A stretch of DNA of 64,000 nucleotides from Streptomyces albiflavescens (GTDB taxonomy: Bacteria; Actinomycetota; Actinomycetes; Streptomycetales; Streptomycetaceae): assembly GCF_014645835.1 (NCBI RefSeq), contig NZ_BMMM01000009.1:1-64000 (forward strand), in the 5' to 3' direction. Positions 53,571 to 60,519 of this stretch are shown here, piece after piece. The notes below the pieces were generated by a model, which was not told where the DNA came from, did not search any database, and saw only the letters and a list, made by a program, of their open reading frames with translations. Numbering within the stretch: the first letter of the stretch is position 1; every line of letters begins with the position of its first letter. Position numbers and translations under genes: made by a program.

Positions 53571-54641
53571 TCACCGGCCGAATACGAGCGCCTGAAAGGC
53601 GTCCCGTATGCGCATGATCGGTTCCCTGTCCCGGGAGAAGTAGACCTTGTTGGTCAGGAGCACGGCCCACAGGCCGTCGGTCGGGCGAAGCCACATGCCG
53701 GTGCCGGTGAAGCCGTAGTGCACCCAGAGGCCGTGCTCCGGGGTGGTGTTGAACGGGGGGAACCACAGCAGACCCCAGTCAGGTCGCAGTCGGCCGGTGT
53801 GGATGCGCAGCGATTCGCGCACCCAGTTCTGGCCGAATCCGGGACTGCCGTCCGGGACGGCGGTCGGGGCGAGGACGTAGCGCAGGAAGCGGCCGAGGTC
53901 GGCGGCGGTGGAGAAGACGCCGGCCGCTCCGCACGAGCTCCCGAGGGCGCGGGCCGAGAAGTCGTGGACGTATCCCTGGAGATGGGAACCGTGCTCGGCG
54001 TCGTACTCCGTGGGTGCGCAGCGGGCCCGCTGTTCGGCCGACAGGGGGCCGAAGCGGGTGTCGTGCATGCCGAGGGGCTCCCAGAGCCGGTCGCGGCAGT
54101 AGTGCCCCAGCAGGGTTCCGGTCAGGCGCTCCACGAGGAAGCCGAGAATCAGGGCGGCGCGGTCGGTGTACTCGACGGCTTCGCCGGGAGCGCGGCGGAG
54201 GGCGTCGTGCAGCACGCCGTGCTCGATGGCCTCGCGGCGGGGACCGTACAGGGGTCGGAGATTGGCACGCAGTGGCAGCCCCGCGGTGTGAGTGAGGAGG
54301 TGGCGTACGGAGACCCGGCCGAGGGGGCGGTCGCGGAGGTCGGGCCAGTGGGCGTCCAGGGTGTCGTCGAGGCCGAGGCGCCCGTCCTCGACGAGGCAGC
54401 CCACCGCACCCCAGGTGGCGACGATTTTCGTCAGGCTGGCGAGGTCGAACACGACGTCGTCGGTCATCGCACGACCGGCTCCCGACGCGTCCCGATGTCC
54501 GCAGGCGCCGGTCACTTGGACACCGTGGACGTCACCGACCGCCCACACCGTCCCCGGGTAGATCTGCTCCGCCACACCCGACCGCACCACGCGCTCGATC
54601 CGCTCGACCAGCGCCTCCGACACGCCTGTCGTCATCGTCAT
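53571..54641 (-). CDS. Serine hydrolase of the beta-lactamase/penicillin-binding family
   Basis: The 356-residue protein is a class C beta-lactamase-fold hydrolase. The catalytic SxxK is SLTK (DLASLTKIVATWGAVG), the second motif is YTD (EYTDRAALILGFL) instead of YxN, and HYGFTGTG stands for the third. No signal peptide is seen, so it may act in the cytoplasm on an ester or amide. It is divergent from the mur-like operon; a link to peptidoglycan fragments or to the product of that operon is possible. Confidence 0.86.
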   Translation of the reverse strand: MTMTTGVSEALVERIERVVRSGVAEQIYPGTVWAVGDVHGVQVTGACGHRDASGAGRAMTDDVVFDLASLTKIVATWGAVGCLVEDGRLGLDDTLDAHWPDLRDRPLGRVSVRHLLTHTAGLPLRANLRPLYGPRREAIEHGVLHDALRRAPGEAVEYTDRAALILGFLVERLTGTLLGHYCRDRLWEPLGMHDTRFGPLSAEQRARCAPTEYDAEHGSHLQGYVHDFSARALGSSCGAAGVFSTAADLGRFLRYVLAPTAVPDGSPGFGQNWVRESLRIHTGRLRPDWGLLWFPPFNTTPEHGLWVHYGFTGTGMWLRPTDGLWAVLLTNKVYFSRDREPIMRIRDAFQALVFGR

Positions 54642-54719
54642 GTCCCCCAGCTCCCCACCGAGTTCATGCTGTGCAGGCGACGCACCAACCAAGTCCCCTG
54701 GCCTGTGCGGAATCTGATG

Positions 54720-54938
54720 TCTGATCAATTTAATTGGTGCAGAGCCAAGTGGAATGTCATGTGTATGATCAGTGCTCTATTGGGCGCTGACCAGTACGTC
54801 ATTGGCTGAACGCTGTCGTGTCGTCCCTGGCTCTGCAGACCGGGGTTTCGACTACCTGACATCCCAGCGCCCCTGCCACCGTTGATGCGTCGCGGTGGAC
54901 GGCAGCGTTTGCTGAAGCACGGGGGTGCTAGGAAGTTG
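54720..54938 (+). promoter_or_regulatory. AT-rich promoter region of the mur-like operon
   Basis: The segment 54720-54790 is clearly lower in GC (ATCAATTTAATTGG and so on) than everything around it. It has TATGAT (54764-54769) as a possible -10 and two copies of TGATCA (54722 and 54767). It should drive the serine hydrolase gene to the left and the mur-like operon to the right. Confidence 0.5.
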
Positions 54939-56333
54939 GTGGACATAGGTCTTCTCCCCAAGGGGAAGACGATCCACTTCGTGGGTATCGGGGGCTCCAG
55001 CATGAGTGGCCTGGCCATCATGCTCCATCGGTTCGGCTATCGGGTCTCCGGATCGGACCGCGAGGAGAACGCGAACCTGCGAGCGGTTCGGGAGGCGGGG
55101 ATCTGCTCAGCGGTGGGACACCGCTCCGGCAACGTCCATGAGGACGTCCGTCTCATCGTGTCGACTCCGGCCATCCGCAAGGACAATCCCGAGCTGCTGG
55201 CCGGTCGGACCCGGGGGCTTCCCGTGGTGGACCGCGGTGAGGTGCTCGGCCGGATCATGGGTGGCTACGCGCAGGGTATCGCCGTCGCGGGGACCCATGG
55301 GAAAACCACGGTGACGTCGCTGATCACTGCGATGCTGACGGCTGCGGGGCTCGACCCCGGCGCCTCGGTCGGTACCGCGGCCACGTCGGACGGGGGCAAC
55401 CACCGGATGGGAAGCGGGCCGCACTTCGTGGCCGAGGCGTGCGAATACCACCGCAACTTCCTGCACTTGAGACCGTCGACCGCGGTGGTGCTCAACGTCA
55501 AGGCTGAGCACAGCGACTACTTCGCCGGGCTTGACGACACCATGGACGCCTTCCGCGGCTTCGTGGACGGGATCCGCCCCGGCGGCACCCTGGTCGCTTC
55601 CGCCGACTGCGCACGCGCCCGGACCCTGACGGTGGGGCCGGGACGGCAACGGGTCAGCTTCGGTGCCGCGGCCGACGCGGACGTCCGGGCGGAGGGTCTG
55701 ACGTGGGACGACGGCCGTCCCCGGTTCTCCGTCACCTACCGAGGTGAGAAGCTGGGCGACCTCGCGCCGCGCCTGCTGGGCCGGCACAACGTCGACAACG
55801 TCCTGGCCGCGGTGGCCGTGGGGCACCTGTGTGGGCTGACGCTCGACGACATGCGCGCGGGCATCGAGTCCTTCGGGGGAGCGCCGCGGCGTGTGCAGGG
55901 CAAGGGGACACGGAACGGCGTCCAGGTCTACGACGACATTGCTTGTCATCCAACGGAGATTGCGGCAACGATGGACGCGGTGCGCGGCGCCGCCCGCGGG
56001 GGACGGATCCTCGTGGTCCTGCGGCCCAACTCGTACGTTCGCGTACGAGACTTCATGGAGCAGTACGCCGACTGCTTCGCCGCTGGGGAGACCGTGGTCG
56101 TCACCGACATCTTCGCCGGCCGGGACACGGAGGAATACGGAGTCCACTCCCGCGATCTTGTCCGCGTCATGCGGTCGGCCGGCCGGGATGTGCGCTATAT
56201 ACAAGATTTACCCGGAATATGCGCCTTCGTGGATGAAGCGCTGCGAGCCGGAGACACCCTGGTGACCATCGGGCCGGGTGACATCGGATCCGTGGGCGAG
56301 ACCTGGCTGGCCGGTGGATGTGATCGGAGTTGA
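54939..56333 (+). CDS. murC: MurC-type UDP-N-acetylmuramate-alanine ligase, accessory copy
   Basis: The 464-residue Mur ligase begins at GTG 54939 (AGGA five bases upstream). It shows the MurC Rossmann start HFVGIGGSSMSGLA, P-loop GTHGKTTVT, and the acceptor region EACEYHRNFLHLRPSTAVVLN followed by KAEHSDYF. The EACEY block recalls Firmicutes MurC more than the usual actinobacterial form, and the common DHLDYF reads EHSDYF here. As MurC it would join L-Ala to UDP-MurNAc; a changed substrate is possible. It is the first gene of a five-gene operon, one base from murE. Confidence 0.85.
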   Translation: MDIGLLPKGKTIHFVGIGGSSMSGLAIMLHRFGYRVSGSDREENANLRAVREAGICSAVGHRSGNVHEDVRLIVSTPAIRKDNPELLAGRTRGLPVVDRGEVLGRIMGGYAQGIAVAGTHGKTTVTSLITAMLTAAGLDPGASVGTAATSDGGNHRMGSGPHFVAEACEYHRNFLHLRPSTAVVLNVKAEHSDYFAGLDDTMDAFRGFVDGIRPGGTLVASADCARARTLTVGPGRQRVSFGAAADADVRAEGLTWDDGRPRFSVTYRGEKLGDLAPRLLGRHNVDNVLAAVAVGHLCGLTLDDMRAGIESFGGAPRRVQGKGTRNGVQVYDDIACHPTEIAATMDAVRGAARGGRILVVLRPNSYVRVRDFMEQYADCFAAGETVVVTDIFAGRDTEEYGVHSRDLVRVMRSAGRDVRYIQDLPGICAFVDEALRAGDTLVTIGPGDIGSVGETWLAGGCDRS

Positions 56334-56335
56334 TT

Positions 56336-57811
56336 GTGAAGCTGAGTGAACTGCTGGACGGATTCGATCACGAAATCGTCCACGGCAATACCGGGGTCGA
56401 GATCACTGGTGTCGCCTACGACTCGCGCAAGCTGAACCAGGGGGCGCTGTTCATCGCGGTGCGCGGCTTCAGCGTGGACGGGCACCGGTTCGTCGACCAG
56501 GCAGTGGAACGCGGCGCGACGGCGTTGCTCGTCGACCGGGAGATCGGGGACGTACCTGCCGGGGTGTGCGTGGTGCGTGTGGCCGACACCCGGATCGCGT
56601 CGCCGGTGGTGGCTTCGCGGTACTTCGGGGAGCCTGGCCGTGAGATGGACGTCGTGGCCATCACCGGCACCAACGGCAAGACTTCCGTGGCCTTCATGCT
56701 GGAAGCCGTCCTGCGGCGGGCCGGCGCGCGGGTCGGGGTGGTAGGAACCGCCGGCAACCGCATCGGCGAGGAGCCGATCGCGCTGGAGAAGACGACGCCG
56801 ACGACGCCGGAGGCGGTGGACCTGCAGTACCTGCTGCGGTACATGCGCGACGAAGGCGCCGTGCACGTGGTGCTGGAGGCGTCGTCCATGGCACTCGAAC
56901 TGCACCGCGTGGACTGCTGCTCGATCGACGTCGGGGTCTTCACCAATTTCACCCAGGACCACCTGGACGACCACGGCACGATGGAGAACTACAAGAACGC
57001 CAAGCTCAAGCTCTTCAAGGGGCTGTGCCGCCATGCGGTGATCAACGCGGACGATCCCGTCAGCGCAGAGATCGCTGCCCTGATGCCGGGCGCGATCACC
57101 ACGTTCAGCATGGGAGACCCCGCTGCCGACTTCTACTCCTCGGACCTTGAGGTGGACGCCGAGGGCACCCGCTTCACGCTGCACCGCTCGGGTCGGCAGT
57201 ACCAGGTCTCGCTGCCCGTCCCGGGCCGCTTCGCGGCGCAGAACGCGCTGGCCACGCTGGCGATCTGCCAGTCTCTGGGCCACGACCTCGACGAGGTCGT
57301 CGCGGCGCTCGCCGATCTGCCGCCGACGCCCGGCCGGTTCGAAAGCTACCGGACGCCCGCCGGGGTGCCCGTGATCGTGGACTACGCCCACTCGCCGGAC
57401 GCTCTGGACAATGTCCTGTCCACCATCCGCGACTTCACTCGCGGCCGGGTGATCACGGTCTTCGGGTGCGGTGGCGACCGGGACGCCACCAAACGGGCGC
57501 CCATGGGCGAGATCGCCGGCCGGTACTCGGACTTCTGCGTGCTCACCTCGGACAACCCGCGCAGCGAGGACCCGGAGAAGATCCTCGACGACATCGTGCC
57601 CGGCATCAGCCCGACCGGCACGTCCTTCGAAAGGATCTCCGACCGGCGCGAGGCGATCCGTGTCGCGCTGAGCACCGCGCGGGAGGGCGACACCGTGCTT
57701 GTCGCGGGCAAGGGCAGCGAGAACTACCAGATCATCGGTTCGCGGACCATCCACTTCGAGGACATGGAAACCGTACGCGAGCTCGCGGCGGAGCTCGTCG
57801 GCCAGCGGTAA
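56336..57811 (+). CDS. murE: MurE-type UDP-MurNAc tripeptide ligase, accessory copy
   Basis: The 491-residue protein starts at GTG 56336 with GGAG six bases upstream. It has P-loop GTNGKTSVA, FTNFTQDHLDDHGTMENY and the DNPR motif (LTSDNPRSEDPEKILDD) that selects diaminopimelate in MurE. The usual EVSSHAL reads EASSMALEL here, replacing a conserved His with Met. It should add the third residue, DAP, to UDP-MurNAc-L-Ala-D-Glu or an analogue. Similarity to Firmicutes MurE (DGHRFVDQAVERGATA) is notable. Confidence 0.88.
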   Translation: MKLSELLDGFDHEIVHGNTGVEITGVAYDSRKLNQGALFIAVRGFSVDGHRFVDQAVERGATALLVDREIGDVPAGVCVVRVADTRIASPVVASRYFGEPGREMDVVAITGTNGKTSVAFMLEAVLRRAGARVGVVGTAGNRIGEEPIALEKTTPTTPEAVDLQYLLRYMRDEGAVHVVLEASSMALELHRVDCCSIDVGVFTNFTQDHLDDHGTMENYKNAKLKLFKGLCRHAVINADDPVSAEIAALMPGAITTFSMGDPAADFYSSDLEVDAEGTRFTLHRSGRQYQVSLPVPGRFAAQNALATLAICQSLGHDLDEVVAALADLPPTPGRFESYRTPAGVPVIVDYAHSPDALDNVLSTIRDFTRGRVITVFGCGGDRDATKRAPMGEIAGRYSDFCVLTSDNPRSEDPEKILDDIVPGISPTGTSFERISDRREAIRVALSTAREGDTVLVAGKGSENYQIIGSRTIHFEDMETVRELAAELVGQR

Positions 57812-57812
57812 C

Positions 57813-57882
57813 CAGGCGCCGCCGGCGCCCTGTTCGTCACACGATTGCGCCGCCTTCCTCCCGTATCCGCGGGTGGAAGGCG
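57813..57882 (+). terminator. Two hairpins between murE and murD
   Basis: GGCGCC/GGCGCC (57815-57829) is followed by a stronger hairpin, CGCCTTCC-T-CCCG with CGGG-T-GGAAGGCG (57851-57882; 12 pairs, one mismatch, six-base loop). No T-run follows. They may tune the level of the downstream genes or protect the upstream message. Confidence 0.65.
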
Positions 57883-57958
57883 CGCCACCGCACCATGCTT
57901 CGCACCCCGGGGCCCGTCGACCCCGGCCGTCGAAGCGTTGATTCACCACGGGGGCTCG

Positions 57959-59362
57959 ATGCTGATACTCGACGATGTCACAGTGCTGGTCATAGGACTC
58001 GGCACCAGCGGCGTGAGTGCGGCCGCCTGCTGCGCCTCGCGCGGCGCGGCGGTGACGGTCACCGATCATCGCCCGGCCGACCAACTGGGCGCGGGACGCG
58101 ACGCGCTGGCGTCCCACTCCATTACGTACGCCCTCGGGGCACAGCCCCCGGACCCGGAGAACTTCGACCTGATCATACGCAGTCCGGGGGTTCCCAACGA
58201 CCTGCCGGTTCTGGAGTCCGCCCGCCGACTGGACATTCCTGTGTGGAGCGAGGTCGAGCTGGCTTACGCGCTGTGCCCCTGCCCGATCATCGCGATCACG
58301 GGCACCAACGGTAAGTCGACCACGACCGTCCTCATCGGCGAACTCCTGCGCGCCGCCGGTCGCACCACGCACGTGGCGGGCAACATCGGCCGGCCGTTCA
58401 CCTCCGCGCTGACCGGAATGGCGGCCGATGACGTGGCAGTCATCGAGGTGAGCGCCGGCCAGTTGGAGAACAGCCACCGGTTCGGGCCCCTGACCAGCGT
58501 GCTCACCAACGTCCGGCCCGAGCACATGGACCTGTACGGCTGGGACTACTACATCTCGCTGAAGTCCCGCGTCGTACGCAACCACACGGCCGACCGGACC
58601 ACCGTCGCCAACTACGACGACGACCTCTGTCGTTCCATTGCGGCGAACGCCCCAGGCAGGGTCCTGTACTTCACCGCTCACGGTGAACTCCCGGCCGACA
58701 CTGAGGGGGTCTTCCTCTCCGGCGACTGGATCACGGCCCGGTTCGACGGCATCTGCCGCCCGGTCGCCAGGCTCGACCGCCTGCGGGTGCGGGGCGCCAC
58801 GGCGAACATCCTGGCCGCCGTCGCCGTCGGGCTGTTGTGGGGCGCCGCCGTCGAGGCGGTCGACGCGCTGATCGCCGGCTACACGGGGCGCGAGCACGTC
58901 ATCGAGTATGTGGCGACCTTCGACGACGTCGCGTACTACAACGACTCCAAGGCGACCAACCCATGGTCCGTGCTCCATGCCGTCGAAGCGTTTCCCGACC
59001 GCCCCGTGGTGCTGATCACCGGCGGCAAGGACGACAAGAACGCTGACTTCGACGGGCTGTGCGCGGCCTTCGCGGACCGCGTCGCGCACGTGGTCACCAT
59101 CGGTGAGACGGCCCCGAGGATCGCGGCCGCGGCGCGGCAGCACGGCTACACCGCGGTCACCGCCACGCACTCGCTGGAGGAGGCCGTGGCGCTGGCCCGC
59201 CGCCTCGCCGTCCCTGGGCACGCCGTCCTGTTCAGCCCCGGTGCGAACAGCAAGGACATGTTCACCGACCACCGCACGCGCGGCGAGCTGTTCAAGCAGG
59301 TCGTCGAGCGGCTGCACGCCTCCACCGCCCTCTTCGGTACGGCACCGGGAAGCGATCGGTGA
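57959..59362 (+). CDS. murD: MurD-type UDP-MurNAc-L-alanine-glutamate ligase, accessory copy
   Basis: The 467-residue ligase starts at ATG 57959 (GGGGG upstream). Motifs are VLVIGLGTSGVSAA, P-loop GTNGKSTTT, AGNIGRPF, NDSKATNP and ITGGKDDKNADFDGL. The usual EVSSFQLE reads EVSAGQLENSHRF and the DHLDRH region reads EHMDLYGWDYY, so the acceptor site differs from housekeeping MurD. It should join D-Glu or another amino acid. It overlaps the racemase gene by four bases. Confidence 0.87.
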   Translation: MLILDDVTVLVIGLGTSGVSAAACCASRGAAVTVTDHRPADQLGAGRDALASHSITYALGAQPPDPENFDLIIRSPGVPNDLPVLESARRLDIPVWSEVELAYALCPCPIIAITGTNGKSTTTVLIGELLRAAGRTTHVAGNIGRPFTSALTGMAADDVAVIEVSAGQLENSHRFGPLTSVLTNVRPEHMDLYGWDYYISLKSRVVRNHTADRTTVANYDDDLCRSIAANAPGRVLYFTAHGELPADTEGVFLSGDWITARFDGICRPVARLDRLRVRGATANILAAVAVGLLWGAAVEAVDALIAGYTGREHVIEYVATFDDVAYYNDSKATNPWSVLHAVEAFPDRPVVLITGGKDDKNADFDGLCAAFADRVAHVVTIGETAPRIAAAARQHGYTAVTATHSLEEAVALARRLAVPGHAVLFSPGANSKDMFTDHRTRGELFKQVVERLHASTALFGTAPGSDR

Positions 59363-60519
59363 GTCCGGCCAACCGCGTGAGGATGGAGATCAGCGAGGCT
59401 GCCGTTCTCGCCAACATCGCCTCCGTCCGTCGTCTCGTCGACCCGGCCACCGTCCTCATGGGCGTGGTCAAGGCGGACGCGTACGGGCATGGTCTGGTGT
59501 CGTTCTCCCGGCTGCTCGTCCGGCACGGCGTCGAGCAACTGGCCGTCGCGCACGCAGAGGAGGCGTTCCGGCTCCGGGACGCGGGCATCGACGCTCCCGT
59601 CCTCGTCCTCAACCACGCGCCGACCGCCGACCTGCCCGGGCTGCTCCGCGCGGGCATACGGCAGGCGGTGTACGGGGAGGCGCAGGCCCGCGCGGTGAGC
59701 CGGGCGGCCCGAGCGCTCGGGTGCCCGGCGCGCATCCACGTCAAGGTCGACACCGGCCTGAGCCGCTTTGGCTTCTCCTCGGGGAACCTGGCCCCCCTGG
59801 CCAGGATCGCCGCACTGGACAACGTGGTCGTCGAGGGATTTCACACTCACCTGGCGAGCGCCGAGGAGGATGTGGCCGACCGGCAGCTCTCCCTGTTCGA
59901 CGACGCGTGCCGCCGCGCGACCGGGCTTCTCGGGTACCGGCCGACGCGACACGCTTTGGCCAGCGCGGCCATCGCCGCGGGACTGCACGGCCGAGCTCCC
60001 CTGGAGATGGTCCGCCCCGGCATCCTGCTGTGCGGCCTGCCGCCCTCCTACACCGCCTCGGACGTGCCGGGAGACGCGGGGCGATTTCAGCCGGTGCTGT
60101 CGATGACCTCCCGGATCGAGCAGATCCGGAGCGTCGCCGCCGGCACCCGCATCGGCTACGGCGCCGCCCATGTGACGTCAGCGCCCGCCACCATCGCCAT
60201 CGTGCCCGTCGGGTTCGCCGACGGCCTGCCCCGGGCCCTGGCCGACAGCGGACGGGTCATCGTTGCCCGCCGCTACGCCCCGATCGTCGGCCCGGTCGGC
60301 ATGGGCCACCTCACCCTCGACGTCACCGGGATCCCCGGCGTCTCAACCGGCGACGAGGTGGTCCTCCTCGGCAGCGACGGCCATCGCCGACTGGGCATCC
60401 AAGACTGGGCGGCGGCCGCCGGAACGATCAACACGGACGTCCTCGTACGCCTCGCCTCCGCCGCACCCAGGGTGGTACGGCCACTGTCCGAGGTCATCGA
60501 ACAGGAATGCTACGTATGA
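59359..60519 (+). CDS. alr: Alanine racemase family enzyme with altered signature
   Basis: The 386-residue PLP enzyme has the lysine motif VVKADAYGHG, the carbamate/substrate strand HVKVDTGLSRFGF, and the Tyr motif IGYG, all as in alanine racemase. The usual MDQ signature (RVCMDQ or RISMDQ) reads GPVGMGHLTLDVT, so the conserved Asp is lost. It makes D-Ala or races another amino acid for the pathway. The GTG start overlaps murD and its stop overlaps the kinase-like gene, showing a coupled operon. Confidence 0.9.
   Translation: MSPANRVRMEISEAAVLANIASVRRLVDPATVLMGVVKADAYGHGLVSFSRLLVRHGVEQLAVAHAEEAFRLRDAGIDAPVLVLNHAPTADLPGLLRAGIRQAVYGEAQARAVSRAARALGCPARIHVKVDTGLSRFGFSSGNLAPLARIAALDNVVVEGFHTHLASAEEDVADRQLSLFDDACRRATGLLGYRPTRHALASAAIAAGLHGRAPLEMVRPGILLCGLPPSYTASDVPGDAGRFQPVLSMTSRIEQIRSVAAGTRIGYGAAHVTSAPATIAIVPVGFADGLPRALADSGRVIVARRYAPIVGPVGMGHLTLDVTGIPGVSTGDEVVLLGSDGHRRLGIQDWAAAAGTINTDVLVRLASAAPRVVRPLSEVIEQECYV

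Noticed and set aside
56195..59317. A 1040-codon minus-strand frame opposite murE and murD
   Set aside because: The translation is Arg/His/Val-rich with no domain, and the plus strand encodes complete Mur ligases.
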